DNA of 46,927 nucleotides from Methyloceanibacter sp. (GCA_018067145.1 JAGPVD010000009.1:1-46927), one strand, 5' to 3'. Counted from the first letter of the stretch, positions 8,691 to 18,153 are shown. Notes: generated by a model not told the origin, from the letters alone. Translations and numbers: made by a program.

Positions 8691-9326
8691 CTATAGCGGG
8701 ACGTGGATGCCGAAGATCATTCTCACCATGAGCCAGGCGAAGGCCGCTACGGTGGGATAGAAAGTCAGACCGAAGCCGAAGGCCCTCAGATACGGGTTCT
8801 TGTGGTAGCCGATCCAGAACAGAACGCGCCCCATCACGAAGAGCGTCGTGAGGATCGGCAAGGTCCGCGCCTGCTCCAGCGGGCAATATATAGCCAGACC
8901 TGCATTGGCGATGAAGAACGCGGTGAACTGCTCAAACGTGTTGAGGATGAAGCGCGTGTTGATGTCTAGCGACGAGTTCGGCTTGGCCACGCGCCCCACC
9001 CACATATTTGGATTGAGGCGTTGCGCGGCGACAATGCAAATGCCGATCACACCCGGCACAAGGGCGAAGACCGAATCCTTGATGACCAGTGCCAGCCGGT
9101 CGGCGATGCCCCAGGCCTCAGGCGTCCAGTCCCAGACATGTTTGCCAATGGCGAAGAAGGCGGCCGCGAACAGCCAGTTGCCCAGCAGCACGGCGATGAA
9201 CGGCAATTGCCGCGAGGTGAAGCCAAAAGTTTTCGTACGAGGGTCCCGCCGCTTGCCCCGTTTACGCTTCGTTGTCTGCCGCTGTTTGACGGACGTTGTC
9301 TGCCGCTGTTTGACGGACCGCTGCAT
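8691..9326 (-). CDS. MAPEG family membrane protein
   Basis: The 211-residue product has four membrane helices, and TRFILNTFEQFTAFF, GRVLFWIGYHKNP and LRAFGFGLTFYPT are typical of bacterial MAPEG proteins. That family includes glutathione transferase-like membrane enzymes, but the substrate here is unknown. The ATG at 9326 has a GAAGGTG ribosome-binding site; the open frame to 9380 is probably leader. The first 25 residues are very basic and contain an exact 8-residue duplication (SVKQRQTT twice) before KRKRGKRR. This extension is unusual for the family and points the N-terminus to the cytoplasm. Confidence 0.82.
   Translation of the reverse strand: MQRSVKQRQTTSVKQRQTTKRKRGKRRDPRTKTFGFTSRQLPFIAVLLGNWLFAAAFFAIGKHVWDWTPEAWGIADRLALVIKDSVFALVPGVIGICIVAAQRLNPNMWVGRVAKPNSSLDINTRFILNTFEQFTAFFIANAGLAIYCPLEQARTLPILTTLFVMGRVLFWIGYHKNPYLRAFGFGLTFYPTVAAFAWLMVRMIFGIHVPL
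9270..9317. repeat. 24-bp exact tandem duplication inside the MAPEG gene
   Basis: Two identical 24-base units (9270-9293 and 9294-9317) lie head to tail and add eight codons in frame. The lack of any mismatch points to a recent slippage event. Confidence 0.9.
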
Positions 9327-9597
9327 GTTCACCTTCGTTCCGGAATAGGGGGACCCCTCAAGTGCAGGGGACGCCGCCACTATGATCGCTTCGTGTTCTG
9401 TTCTTAGCCATAGGGCCCATGCTTTGAAAGCTCAAGGGGTCGAGATGCTAGACGGTCAAGAACAAAACGTGTACATATGTGCTTGTGCCCCTGGCCTGTG
9501 GACAGGACACCCAGCTCGCCTGGAAGCGGAGGCGCTGGGAGCGCTAAACTGCCGCCAAATTCAATTCGTGACGCACACCCGTGGGGAGGTCGAAAGC

Positions 9598-10095
9598 ATG
9601 GCCGGTTCGGTCAACAAAGTCATTCTGATTGGCAATCTCGGAGCCGATCCTGAAATCCGCCATACGCAAGATGGCCGCCCCATTGTGAATCTCCGAGTGG
9701 CCACGAGTGACAGTTGGCGGGACAAGGCGACCGGCGAACGGCGCGAAAAGACCGAGTGGCACCGCGTGGTCATCTTCAGTGAGGGCCTGGCCCGCATCGC
9801 CGAGCAATATCTGCGGAAGGGCTCCAAGGTTTACCTGGAAGGTGCGTTGCAGACTCGCAAATGGGAGGACCAATCCGGCCAGGAGCGCTACTCTACCGAG
9901 GTGGTGCTGCAGGGCTTCAATTCCACGCTGACGATGCTCGATGGCCGGCGTGACGGCGCAGGCGCAGGCGAGGGCGGCGCAGGCGAGGGCGGCTCAGGCG
10001 GTGGCGGCGATTTCGGCCGGTCGAAGCCTCTTGCCAGCAGCGGCGGTGGTGGCGGTGGTTTCAACAAGGAACTCGACGACGAGATCCCGTTCTAG
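9598..10095 (+). CDS. ssb: single-stranded DNA-binding protein
   Basis: SSB coats single-stranded DNA during replication, recombination and repair and recruits partner proteins through its tail. The 165-residue product has the OB-fold core in residues 4-110, including [19 protein letters not shown] and [11 protein letters not shown] Gly-rich linker with GAGEGG repeats follows, and the tail is the canonical acidic [16 protein letters not shown] ribosome-binding site precedes the ATG at 9598. In related genomes ssb sits between uvrA and gyrA, as here, but usually directly divergent from uvrA; three extra genes intervene in this window. Confidence 0.97.
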   Translation: MAGSVNKVILIGNLGADPEIRHTQDGRPIVNLRVATSDSWRDKATGERREKTEWHRVVIFSEGLARIAEQYLRKGSKVYLEGALQTRKWEDQSGQERYSTEVVLQGFNSTLTMLDGRRDGAGAGEGGAGEGGSGGGGDFGRSKPLASSGGGGGGFNKELDDEIPF

Positions 10096-10162
10096 CCACG
10101 GCGCAGGGCTGTTGCCTTGAGGCTCCTTTAAGGGCGCCCAGGCGCGGTTTTTGGTCTCTTCT

Positions 10163-10186
10163 GGGGCAGCGGCCCCGAGAATTTTT
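10163..10186 (+). terminator. probable intrinsic terminator of ssb
   Basis: GGGGC-AGCG-GCCCC forms a short hairpin, followed by GAGA and ATTTTT. It lies about 70 bases after the ssb stop and before the gyrA promoter region. Confidence 0.45.
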
Positions 10187-10338
10187 CACCCAATTTGAGG
10201 CGTTCAGAGGGTTCGTTGGCTCGGGCTTTCGCGGGTCTGCGCGGCGTCCCCTCCCGAGGATTGAATAACCCATTTTTCTCCCCTGTAAGGCATTGAAAAG
10301 GAAGTCAAAAACAGCGCATGTATAGCCGCCCTGTCGGC

Positions 10339-10368
10339 TTGCAGTTGGGGTGGCAAATCAGCTATACA
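10339..10368 (+). promoter_or_regulatory. candidate sigma-70 promoter for gyrA
   Basis: TTGCAG and TATACA are separated by 18 bases, close to the housekeeping consensus. It points at gyrA with a leader of roughly 115 bases. Confidence 0.35.
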
Positions 10369-10488
10369 AAGCACTAGAAAAACCGACTCCACCGGCACGT
10401 TCGATCTCACGTGAGGGGCATTTTCTCCCTCTCGCGGCGAACTGTTTTTGCCGGGGTCTGACGTTCTCTTAAAAGGCATTCTCCTTCA

Positions 10489-13278
10489 TTGGCAGACGAC
10501 GAAAACACCGAGGTCAAGGGGCCAGCCCCTTCTGACGTAAGACCCGTCTCGCTCATCGACGAGATGAAACGGTCCTATCTCGATTACGCCATGAGCGTGA
10601 TCGTGTCCCGAGCGTTGCCGGATGTGCGTGACGGGTTGAAACCCGTGCATCGGCGCATCCTCTATTCAATGCGCGAGAATAACTATACGCCGGACAAGCC
10701 GTACAATAAGTCGGCGCGCGTCACCGGCGACACGATGGGCAAGTACCATCCTCACGGAAATCAGGCGATCTACGACGCGCTGGTGCGCATGGCGCAGGAC
10801 TTCTCCATGCGTCTGCCGCTTATCGACGGGCAGGGGAATTTCGGCTCTGTCGATGGCGACCCACCGGCCGCGGAGCGCTACACCGAAGTTCGCTTGGCCA
10901 AGCCGGCCATGGCGCTGCTCGACGATATCGAGAATGACACGGTCGACTTCCAGCCGAACTATGACGGTCGCGAGAAAGAGCCCGTCGTTTTACCGGCGAA
11001 GTTTCCCAATCTCCTGGTCAATGGCGCGGGCGGCATCGCCGTCGGCATGGCCACCAATATACCGCCGCATAATCTCAGTGAGGTGGTCGATGCCTGTATG
11101 GCCTATCTCGACGATCCTGAGCTGGGGGTCACCGAACTCGCCGAATACATTCGGGGCCCGGATTTCCCCACCGGCGGCCTGATTCTTGGACATACAGGCA
11201 TCCGCTCCGCCTATCACAAGGGCAAAGGCTCGGTCCTCATGCGGGGCCGCGTTGCCGTGGAGGAAGTGCGTAAAGACCGTGAGGCTCTGATCATCACCGA
11301 GATCCCGTATCAGGTGAACAAGGCGTCGATGGTCGAGAAGATTGCCGAGCTTGTGCGCGAGAAGAGAGTTGAGGGCATTTCCGACATTCGCGATGAGTCC
11401 GACCGTGAGGGCATGCGCGTCGTCATCGAGTTGAAGCGCGACGCGGTTGCAGATGTCGTTCTGAACCAGCTCTATCGCTTCTCGCCGCTGCAGACCTCGT
11501 TCGGCTGCAACATGGTGGCGCTGAATAGTGGCCGTCCGGAGCTGATGACGCTTAAGGATATGGTCCATGCGTTCACCGAGTTCCGCCAAGAAGTGGTCGG
11601 CCGCAGGATCAAGTATCTCTTACGCAAAGCGCGCGACCGCGCGCATGTGCTTGTTGGTCTCGCCATTGCCGTCGCCAATATCGACGAAGTGATTGCGTTG
11701 ATCCGCAAAGCTTCGGACCCGGCGACCGCGCGCGAGCAGTTGATGGAGCGCCACTGGCCAGCGACGGAGGTGGTTGCACTCGTGGAGCTGATCGCCGATC
11801 CGCGTCACAAGGTATCCGATGAGGGCGCCTATCGACTGTCCGAGGAGCAGGCGCGCGCCATTCTTGAACTTCGCCTGCAACGTTTGACCGCGCTTGGCCG
11901 AGACGAGATTGGCGATGAGTTGAAAGGGCTGGGCGACCAGATTTCCGAGTATCTTGAAATCCTTCGCTCACGTGCCCGAATCGTCGGCATCGTTAAAGAC
12001 GAACTCACCGCGCTAAAGGAAGAATTCGGTACGCCACGCCGCACCGATCTTCTTGAGATGATCGGTGAGGTTGACGACGAGGACCTTATTCAGCGTGAGG
12101 ACATGGTCGTCACGGTGTCTCATAAGGGTTACATCAAGCGCGTGCCGCTGTCCGCCTATCGTGCGCAGCGCCGCGGCGGTAAGGGCCGCGCCGGCATGGC
12201 GACGCGCGACGAGGATTTCGTCAGCCGCATTTTCATCGCCAACACCCACACGCCGGTGCTGTTCTTCTCATCGCGCGGGATGGTCTACAAAATGAAGGTG
12301 TGGCGCCTGCCCCAAGCTGCCCCTCAGGCGCGCGGCAAGGCCATGATCAATCTCTTCCCGCTCGGTAAGGACGAGACCATCACCACCATTCTGCCTCTGC
12401 CCGAAGATGAGGCTTCCTGGGGCGATCTCGACGTGATGTTCGCCACGAATGATGGCAACATTCGCCGCAACAAGCTCTCAGATTTCATCGAAGTGCGCCA
12501 GAACGGCAAGATCGCCATGAAGCTCGACGAGCGCAATCGCATCGTTGGCGTGGAGGTGAGTAACGAGCAGCAGGACGTGTTGCTGACATCGGCCGCGGGG
12601 CAAGCCATCCGTTTCCCAACCACCGACGTGCGCGTGTTCAAGGGGCGTGACTCCTCGGGTGTACGTGGCATCAAGCTCGACGGCGACGACGAAGTGATTT
12701 CCATGACCATTCTCGGTCATGTGGAGGCCGAGGCGCCAGAGCGCGCTGCCTATGTACGCCAGGCCAATCTCGTTCGCCGGGGAGGCACTGACGCCGAAGC
12801 GGAGGTCGATCCGGAGGCTGAGGATCGAGACACCGTGGCGCTCTCGACAGAGCGTTATGCCGAACTTGGCGCTCGAGAAGAATTCGTGCTGACCATCTCC
12901 GAGAACGGTTACGGCAAGCGGTCAAGCGCTTACGAGTTCCGGGTCTCGGGCCGTGGCGGCAAGGGTATTATCGGCATGGTCGTCAATCAGCGTAACGGGA
13001 AGCTGGTGGCGTCATTTCCCACCGAGGAAACCGATCAGCTCGTGTTGGTCACCGACCGTGGCCAGCTCATCCGTATTCCGGTCGCGGGCATCAGCATTGT
13101 CGGCCGTTCCACCCAAGGCGTGAAAGTGTTCGACACGGCTGACGGCGAGCGCGTGGTGTCGGTGGAACATATTCCCGATGAGGGGGGTGACGACGAAGAG
13201 GGCGACGTCGTCATCGACGTCCAGGACGATGATCAGGATAACGGCGATCAAGGTGACGGAGACACGCCCGAGGCGTGA
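10489..13278 (+). CDS. gyrA: DNA gyrase subunit A
   Basis: GyrA with GyrB introduces negative supercoils by breaking and resealing DNA. The 929-residue product starts at TTG ([17 protein letters not shown]). The catalytic tyrosine is Tyr131 in AERYTEVRL. The GyrA box QRRGGKG lies at about residues 560-566, and a beta-pinwheel C-terminal domain follows. An acidic insert before residue 790 and a very acidic tail ([17 protein letters not shown]) extend the protein compared with E. coli. The quinolone-determining region reads [10 protein letters not shown]: positions equal to E. coli Asp82 and Ser83 are Asn91 and Gln92, while the Asp87 equivalent is kept. The position downstream of ssb is conserved in relatives. 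Confidence 0.98.
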   Translation: MADDENTEVKGPAPSDVRPVSLIDEMKRSYLDYAMSVIVSRALPDVRDGLKPVHRRILYSMRENNYTPDKPYNKSARVTGDTMGKYHPHGNQAIYDALVRMAQDFSMRLPLIDGQGNFGSVDGDPPAAERYTEVRLAKPAMALLDDIENDTVDFQPNYDGREKEPVVLPAKFPNLLVNGAGGIAVGMATNIPPHNLSEVVDACMAYLDDPELGVTELAEYIRGPDFPTGGLILGHTGIRSAYHKGKGSVLMRGRVAVEEVRKDREALIITEIPYQVNKASMVEKIAELVREKRVEGISDIRDESDREGMRVVIELKRDAVADVVLNQLYRFSPLQTSFGCNMVALNSGRPELMTLKDMVHAFTEFRQEVVGRRIKYLLRKARDRAHVLVGLAIAVANIDEVIALIRKASDPATAREQLMERHWPATEVVALVELIADPRHKVSDEGAYRLSEEQARAILELRLQRLTALGRDEIGDELKGLGDQISEYLEILRSRARIVGIVKDELTALKEEFGTPRRTDLLEMIGEVDDEDLIQREDMVVTVSHKGYIKRVPLSAYRAQRRGGKGRAGMATRDEDFVSRIFIANTHTPVLFFSSRGMVYKMKVWRLPQAAPQARGKAMINLFPLGKDETITTILPLPEDEASWGDLDVMFATNDGNIRRNKLSDFIEVRQNGKIAMKLDERNRIVGVEVSNEQQDVLLTSAAGQAIRFPTTDVRVFKGRDSSGVRGIKLDGDDEVISMTILGHVEAEAPERAAYVRQANLVRRGGTDAEAEVDPEAEDRDTVALSTERYAELGAREEFVLTISENGYGKRSSAYEFRVSGRGGKGIIGMVVNQRNGKLVASFPTEETDQLVLVTDRGQLIRIPVAGISIVGRSTQGVKVFDTADGERVVSVEHIPDEGGDDEEGDVVIDVQDDDQDNGDQGDGDTPEA

Positions 13279-13380
13279 CGCCTCCGGCCATCGTTATGGT
13301 CTCACTGAGTTTCTAGAATGCGCTGTGTGAACGACTCAAAGCGGGCTAGCTCACGCCGTCATTCATTTAGTGACAGCTGC

Positions 13381-14160
13381 TCAGACAGTCGTGAATGGCG
13401 ACATTTCAGCTGTGCTTTGCCCATGCAGCGCCATAAGTGACCGTGCTGCCGGCGTCAATTTGGCGAGGTCGGCGATATCGGGGACTAAGGCCCGGTGCCG
13501 ATCGGGATGGCTGAGCAGGCCGCTAGACCTTAAGCGCGACATCGTTCTCGACAGCGTATCGGCATTGAGACCGAGATAGTCGGCCATATCGCGCCGGCTG
13601 AGCGGCACGTCGAATATCAGGCCACCGCATGAGGAGGGTGAGCCGGTGCGCAAAGCTAGTTCTAACAATAACGTCGCCATACGTTGCTGGCAGTCGAACC
13701 GGCCAACGGCCGCCATATGGATGGCTTGGCTTGCGTTCTGCCTAGCTATGGCGCTCGACATATAGTCTGTGGTTTCCGGGTCGCTGGAGGCCAACTCCGA
13801 GAAAGCGCTCCAACGCATACGAAGCACTTCACCGGGGCGCACGACCGAAAGCGTGGCGCCGGCATCGGATGGCGCGAAGGCTGAGCGAAATAGGTCCCCG
13901 GGATAGAAGAGGGAAACGACCTGGCGTAAGCCGTGGGGCAGAGTGACGGTCAACATGAGCGTGCCGGAGCGTACGACAAAGACGGCCTCGTTGCCGTCGA
14001 AGGCAAGGGCGATGGTCTCCCCACGGCGTGTATTTACGGTTGCGCCATGCGCGCCCAGGTCGGTCGGTATTGCGACGGGTGCAAACGGTCGCTTCTCCAT
14101 CCGGATCGTGCTTGCCGGAGGGATCGGATCCTGGGCCTTCAAGCTAGCTGTCATCACCAT
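13381..14160 (-). CDS. Crp/Fnr family transcriptional regulator (FixK-like)
   Basis: The 259-residue product has a cyclic-nucleotide-binding-type sensor fold (about residues 40-150) and a winged helix-turn-helix near the C-terminus (LSRRDMADYLGLNADTLSRT). The recognition helix keeps the S and R of the FNR/FixK ExxSR motif, with D in place of E, which suits TTGAT half sites. The N-terminal segment has no cysteines, so it cannot carry the FNR iron-sulfur cluster; it resembles FixK-type proteins without their own oxygen sensor. A perfect FNR box lies 64 bases upstream of its start, which suggests autoregulation or control by another FNR/FixK. It is divergent from an ompW remnant. Confidence 0.9.
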   Translation of the reverse strand: MVMTASLKAQDPIPPASTIRMEKRPFAPVAIPTDLGAHGATVNTRRGETIALAFDGNEAVFVVRSGTLMLTVTLPHGLRQVVSLFYPGDLFRSAFAPSDAGATLSVVRPGEVLRMRWSAFSELASSDPETTDYMSSAIARQNASQAIHMAAVGRFDCQQRMATLLLELALRTGSPSSCGGLIFDVPLSRRDMADYLGLNADTLSRTMSRLRSSGLLSHPDRHRALVPDIADLAKLTPAARSLMALHGQSTAEMSPFTTV

Positions 14161-14223
14161 AGCGTGCTCCCCCGCGCGAGGCTGTCGAAGTTCAAGCAGT
14201 CCTGCGAGGGGCCTTATCGCGCT

Positions 14224-14237
14224 TTGATATCGATCAA
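14224..14237. promoter_or_regulatory. FNR/FixK box upstream of the Crp/Fnr gene
   Basis: TTGAT-ATCG-ATCAA is a perfect 14-bp match to the TTGAT-N4-ATCAA consensus. It is centred about 70 bases before the regulator's ATG. Confidence 0.8.
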
Positions 14238-14363
14238 TTTGGCTAAGGAGCGCGACACCTTGTCTAGGTGGCGCGCCGCCCGCAACGGATTGGTCCAGTC
14301 AAAACTCCGTTACGTGACCGCAAAAGCGGCGAATTGATACGTACACGGCAGATCGCGGCCAAT

Positions 14364-14377
14364 TTGATCTAGATCAA
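14364..14377. promoter_or_regulatory. FNR/FixK box upstream of the ompW remnant
   Basis: TTGAT-CTAG-ATCAA is a second perfect FNR-type site, 140 bases from the first and on the ompW side of the divergent region. In E. coli ompW is known to respond to FNR, so this site probably belonged to the ompW promoter. Confidence 0.8.
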
Positions 14378-14512
14378 CGATTTCGTCGCATGGCCGCAAC
14401 AGTGGCTGATTGTTACGTACGCATCTGATTTCGAGCAGGAATGCCAGTCCGTCGGGACTGGAACAGTCGCCCAGATCGTTTCAGGATTAAGAGGGCAAGC
14501 TTGTCTCATTCG

Positions 14513-14707
14513 CTCGGTTGCGGCTGGTATCTCAACGCCGACGTGAAGAAGACCTTCATCGATACGAATATCCGTTGGAATGGCACTGGCGTCCGCGTTG
14601 ACACTGACCTGGACCCGTGGATTTTCTCGGCGGGGGTCGGCTATCGCTTCAATCTCAGAGATATTTTTGGCCATGGAGCACAGATCGTCTCAGTACCCAT
14701 AAAGTAA
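14513..14707 (+). pseudogene. C-terminal remnant of an OmpW family outer-membrane protein
   Basis: OmpW proteins are small eight-stranded outer-membrane barrels. Only the last three strands remain: GWYLNADVKKTFIDTNI, then VRVDTDLDPWIFSAGVGYRF, then a short tail ending SVPIK. The intact protein would be about three times longer. Upstream codons (the frame is open from 14441) do not resemble OmpW and no signal peptide precedes the fragment. The promoter-side FNR box is still present, so the middle of the gene was probably deleted. A terminator follows 20 bases after the stop. Export and folding of the fragment are very unlikely. Confidence 0.85.
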
Positions 14708-14726
14708 AGAAGAGAGTTGGGGTGGG

Positions 14727-14753
14727 CAGGGTCCGGCCCTGCCGGGCCCTTTT
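14727..14753 (+). terminator. intrinsic terminator after the ompW remnant
   Basis: GGGTCCGGC-CCT-GCCGGGCCC forms a 9-bp stem with one T-G pair and is followed directly by six T residues. Confidence 0.85.
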
Positions 14754-14900
14754 TTGTCCCGAGTTGCCCAGGCGGAACGCCTTTCTAGGAACGATGCGGC
14801 CTTGCCGATCAAGGTGCCGCACGGCTAGAAGGGGCTCTGATGCGTTGGCGCCCATCCATCGTGGATGCCGAGCCGATCAGCGCATGGGAGTGTGGGCGCC

Positions 14901-15395
14901 ATGCGCGTTGGTCTTTATCCCGGCAGCTTCGATCCCGTCACGCTCGGGCACGTCGATATCGTGCGCCGGGCCGCACATCTCGTCGACCGGCTGGTGATCG
15001 CCGTCGGCACCCATCATGACAAGCATCCGCTGTTCTCCGCTGAAGAGCGCGTGACGTTGGCCAATGAGGTCCTTCAGCCAATCGCCAAGGATGCGGAGCT
15101 TTCCCTGGACGTCACCACTTATGACAGCCTGACCGTGGAAGCCGCCAAGGCAGCGAACGCTACAGTGGTCATCAGGGGCCTGCGCGATGCCGGAGATTTC
15201 GACTACGAGATGCAGATGGCCGGCATGAACGCGGCACTTGCGCCTAAGATCGAGACAGTGTTTCTGGCGTCGTCGCCTGGCACCCGCTATATCGCCGCAA
15301 GTCTCGTCCGCCAGATCGCCGCAATGGGCGGCGATATATCGACCTTTGTGCCGCCCTTCGTAGCGGCGGCCCTCAAGCAGAAATTCACCCCTTAA
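14901..15395 (+). CDS. coaD: phosphopantetheine adenylyltransferase
   Basis: CoaD transfers AMP from ATP to 4'-phosphopantetheine, the penultimate step in coenzyme A synthesis. The product has 164 residues, the normal size. The nucleotidyltransferase TxGH motif is T14-H17 (PGSFDPVTLGHVDIV). VIRGLRDAGDFDYEMQMAGM and the ATP-site region IAASLVRQIA-MGGD are in place. The frame is open 36 bases upstream, but MRVGLYPGSFDP is the family start. It heads a row of plus-strand housekeeping genes reaching tgt. Confidence 0.96.
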   Translation: MRVGLYPGSFDPVTLGHVDIVRRAAHLVDRLVIAVGTHHDKHPLFSAEERVTLANEVLQPIAKDAELSLDVTTYDSLTVEAAKAANATVVIRGLRDAGDFDYEMQMAGMNAALAPKIETVFLASSPGTRYIAASLVRQIAAMGGDISTFVPPFVAAALKQKFTP

Positions 15396-15425
15396 GTCGG
15401 TTCTCATAACTCGCGAGGAGACCCC

Positions 15426-16073
15426 ATGAAGATCAGGGCCATCGTCCTATTCAGTGCCGCGCTGCTGTTCGGTGCCTTAAGCGTTGTCGGAATGGCGCAA
15501 GCCGGAAATGTCGGCGATCCGTCGTCGCTCAAAGAGAAGGCGCCAGCCACCTATAAGGCGAAGTTCGACACCAGCAAGGGCACCTTCGTCATCGAGGTGC
15601 ATCGCGCCTGGGCGCCCAACGGCGCCGATCGTTTCTACAATTTGGTGAAAAGCGGCTACTACAACGACGTGCGCTTCTTCCGCGTGATCAAGGGTTTCAT
15701 GGTGCAGTTCGGCATCAGTGGCAATCCAGACCTCAACGCCGTGTGGCGTGAGGCGCGAATCCCCGACGATGATGTGACTGAGAGCAATCAGCGTGGCTAT
15801 GTGAGCTTCGCCACCGGCGGGCCCAACACCCGCACCACCCAGGTGTTCATCAATTTCGGCAACAACTCCGGGCTGGACGGGCAGGGCTTCTCGCCGTTCG
15901 GCCAGGTCGTATCGGGCATGAATGTTGTCGATGCGCTTTACGGTGGCTATGGCGAAGGCGCACCGCGTGGCAACGGCCCCGACCAGGGACGCCTTCAGGG
16001 GCGAGGCAATGCCTATCTTAATGCCGACTTCCCCAAGCTCGATTACATCAAGAAGGCCACGATCGAGCAGTAG
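15426..16073 (+). CDS. periplasmic cyclophilin-type peptidyl-prolyl isomerase
   Basis: Cyclophilins speed cis-trans isomerisation of proline bonds during folding. This 215-residue protein starts with a signal peptide (MKIRAIVLFSAALLFGALSV to AQA), so it acts in the periplasm. The core has FYNLVKSGYYNDVRFFRVIK, FMVQFG, and QVFINFGNN, with the catalytic-site R in FFRVI and the F-x-Q-F-G substrate site. An AGGAG ribosome-binding site precedes the ATG. A second cyclophilin without a signal peptide follows 29 bases later, so the two form a compartment pair, likely in one operon. Confidence 0.93.
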   Translation: MKIRAIVLFSAALLFGALSVVGMAQAGNVGDPSSLKEKAPATYKAKFDTSKGTFVIEVHRAWAPNGADRFYNLVKSGYYNDVRFFRVIKGFMVQFGISGNPDLNAVWREARIPDDDVTESNQRGYVSFATGGPNTRTTQVFINFGNNSGLDGQGFSPFGQVVSGMNVVDALYGGYGEGAPRGNGPDQGRLQGRGNAYLNADFPKLDYIKKATIEQ

Positions 16074-16102
16074 CAACCGACAACAGACATTAGGAGGCCC
16101 AA

Positions 16103-16567
16103 ATGGCGGCAACCCCAGAAGACACGCTCATCCTCGAGACGAGCAAAGGCAATGTCGTGATTGAATTGCGTCCCGACCTCGCACCCAATCACGTGGCTCG
16201 TATCAAAGAGCTAGCCCGTCAGGGCTTCTACGACGGCGTGCCGTTTCATCGCGTGATTGACGGCTTCATGGCCCAGACCGGCGATCCGACTGGCACCGGC
16301 ACAGGCGGCTCCGGCCAGAAGCTTGCCGCTGAGTTCAACGCCGAACCGCATGTCAGAGGCATATGCTCCATGGCCCGGGCGCAGTCGCCGGACTCCGCCG
16401 ACAGCCAGTTCTTCATCGTGTTCGACGATGCAAGCTTCCTTGACCGGAAATACACGGTCTGGGGCCGCGTGATCGAAGGCATGGAGAATATCGACCAGAT
16501 TAACAAGGGCGAGCCGCCGGCAAGCCCGGACGCGATCGTTTCGGCGAAGATCGCCGCCGACGCGTAA
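16103..16567 (+). CDS. ppiB: cytoplasmic cyclophilin-type peptidyl-prolyl isomerase
   Basis: This is the 154-residue cytoplasmic partner of the preceding gene. It lacks a signal peptide and starts MAATPEDTLILETSKGNVVI. The family core is complete: FYDGVPFHRVIDGFMAQTGD, MARAQSPDSADSQFFIVF and WGRVIEGMENID. The catalytic Arg is in FHRVI and the substrate-site Q and F are in GFMAQ and SQFFI. AGGAGG precedes the ATG. The adjacent pair of exported and cytoplasmic cyclophilins between coaD and queA is common in this bacterial order. Confidence 0.93.
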   Translation: MAATPEDTLILETSKGNVVIELRPDLAPNHVARIKELARQGFYDGVPFHRVIDGFMAQTGDPTGTGTGGSGQKLAAEFNAEPHVRGICSMARAQSPDSADSQFFIVFDDASFLDRKYTVWGRVIEGMENIDQINKGEPPASPDAIVSAKIAADA

Positions 16568-16597
16568 GGCCTAAGGGCTAACAGAAGGTGGTATGCC

Positions 16598-17053
16598 ATG
16601 TCGGTTCAGGCCGTTCTATTCACGCTTGTTGCGCTCATCGCCGGTGGCATGATCGCCCTGCAGGCCCCCATCAATGCCGAGGCTGCAGGACGTCTCGGCA
16701 ATCCTCTCGCCGCCGCGACCATGTCGTTCTGCGTTGGCACGATTGCGCTCGTGGTGTTGATGGCGCTGTTCGCGCGACACAACACCGATCTCGGCGCGTT
16801 GAAGTCGATGCCCCTCTATATGCTTCTTGGGGGTGGCTTGCTCGGCGTGATCTACGTCACGGTCAATCTGATGTTGGCCCCGAGGATCGGCATCGCGGCG
16901 GTCATGGCGCTTGGTATCGCCGGGCAGCTGTTCGCCGCGCTTTTGATCGACCGCCTTGGGCTGTTCGATTTGCTGGAGCGAGAGCTTAGCGTCGGCCGGG
17001 TCGGGGGCGCCGTGCTGGTGTTGGTCGGCGCCCTTATGGTGCGGCTCTTCTAG
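16598..17053 (+). CDS. DMT superfamily YdcZ-like membrane protein
   Basis: The 151-residue product has five predicted membrane segments and matches the YdcZ/DUF606 branch of the drug/metabolite transporter superfamily. Evidence is the opening helix with [19 protein letters not shown], the central [18 protein letters not shown] and [20 protein letters not shown]. Single-unit members are half the length of two-repeat transporters and are thought to work as dimers. The substrate is unknown. AGAAGGTGG lies ahead of the ATG. It sits between ppiB and queA on the same strand, so it may be cotranscribed with them. Confidence 0.85.
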   Translation: MSVQAVLFTLVALIAGGMIALQAPINAEAAGRLGNPLAAATMSFCVGTIALVVLMALFARHNTDLGALKSMPLYMLLGGGLLGVIYVTVNLMLAPRIGIAAVMALGIAGQLFAALLIDRLGLFDLLERELSVGRVGGAVLVLVGALMVRLF

Positions 17054-17067
17054 CCGTCATTCGTCCT

Positions 17068-18153
17068 TTGCGTACTGACCTTTTCGATTTTGATCTCCCC
17101 GAGGCACTCATCGCGTTGCGCCCAGCGAAGCCGCGCGACACGGCGCGGCTTCTGGTCGTCAGTGGAGATGTGAGCGAAGGGCTTGCCGATGAAGTCATGA
17201 CGGATTTGCCTGCGCTGCTGCAGCCGGGTGATGCACTGGTGTTCAATGACACACGGGTGATCCCCGCCGCCCTGAAAGGTAACCGAACAAGGGGCGAGGT
17301 GTCGGCACAAGTGTCCGTCACGCTGGCCGAGCGGCTCGACGATGCGCGTTGGCAAGTCCTGGCGCGGCCCGCCAAGCGCCTCGAAGTGGATGATCGTATT
17401 AAATTTGGAGATGGCGGAAATGTCTGTGGCCTTGGCGGCCTTGAGGCGACAGTCGAGGCCAAGGGCACGGAAGGCCAAGTGACGCTGGCGTTCGACCTTA
17501 GCGGTCCCGCGCTACATGACGCCATCGAGGCGCTGGGTGCTATGCCGCTGCCGCCCTATATTGCTGCGCGGCGTCCCGCAGACCAACAGGATCGCAGCGA
17601 CTACCAAACAATGTTTGCACGCGAGGAGGGGGCGGTGGCAGCGCCGACTGCGGGCCTGCACTTCACCGATGCGCTGATGCAGGCACTCGATGCGCGCGGC
17701 GTGTCTCGGCATTTCGTGACGCTGCATGTGGGCCCCGGCACGTTTCTTCCCGTGCGTGTCGATGAGACGGACGGGCACAAGATGCACGCCGAGTATGGCG
17801 TGATCAGTGCGGACGTGGCGGACGCTCTGAACGCCGTGAAGGCCAACGGCGGCCGCATCGTTGCGGTGGGAACGACCTCGCTTCGCCTCATTGAAAGTGC
17901 AGCGGACGAGGACGGAACGCTAAGAACTTTTACGGGCGAGACCGACATCTTCATCACGCCAGGTTATTGTTTCCGTTTCATCGATCGGCTGTTGACCAAT
18001 TTCCATCTGCCGCGCTCCACCTTGTTCATGCTTGTCGCCGCCTTCTCAGGACTAGAAACCATGAAGCGCGCTTATGCCCATGCCGTTGAGGACCATTACC
18101 GGTTCTATTCCTATGGCGACGCCTGCCTGCTCAGCCCAGCGGACTGCGCATGA
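17068..18153 (+). CDS. queA: tRNA preQ1(34) S-adenosylmethionine ribosyltransferase-isomerase
   Basis: QueA moves the ribosyl part of S-adenosylmethionine onto preQ1 in tRNA position 34, giving epoxyqueuosine. The 361-residue product starts at TTG ([20 protein letters not shown]), only 14 bases after the previous gene. Hallmarks are [46 protein letters not shown] and [17 protein letters not shown]. Nothing looks damaged. Its stop overlaps the tgt start by four bases (ATGA), so the two enzymes of the pathway are translationally coupled, although Tgt acts before QueA. Confidence 0.97.
   Translation: MRTDLFDFDLPEALIALRPAKPRDTARLLVVSGDVSEGLADEVMTDLPALLQPGDALVFNDTRVIPAALKGNRTRGEVSAQVSVTLAERLDDARWQVLARPAKRLEVDDRIKFGDGGNVCGLGGLEATVEAKGTEGQVTLAFDLSGPALHDAIEALGAMPLPPYIAARRPADQQDRSDYQTMFAREEGAVAAPTAGLHFTDALMQALDARGVSRHFVTLHVGPGTFLPVRVDETDGHKMHAEYGVISADVADALNAVKANGGRIVAVGTTSLRLIESAADEDGTLRTFTGETDIFITPGYCFRFIDRLLTNFHLPRSTLFMLVAAFSGLETMKRAYAHAVEDHYRFYSYGDACLLSPADCA

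Larger units (their letters stand above)
10096..10488. other. ssb-gyrA intergenic region without a convincing gene
   Basis: This 393-base gap holds the ssb terminator and then AT-richer sequence leading to gyrA. Open frames inside it have no recognisable motifs and are taken as chance. A long gyrA leader of about 120 bases is implied if the promoter at 10339-10368 is used. Confidence 0.6.

Noticed and set aside
9460-9474. GAAC-N7-GTAC, resembling the alphaproteobacterial LexA site GAAC-N7-GAAC upstream of ssb.
   Set aside because: One half site is mismatched and no second copy was found at uvrA, so chance is likely; a LexA matrix scan would decide.
9955-10060. Repeated GGCGAGGGCGGC-type sequence in ssb.
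   Set aside because: It encodes the ordinary Gly-rich linker of SSB and is not a separate element.
10204-10479. A 91-codon minus-strand open frame in the gyrA upstream region.
   Set aside because: It has no ribosome-binding site or recognisable motif and overlaps the likely gyrA promoter.
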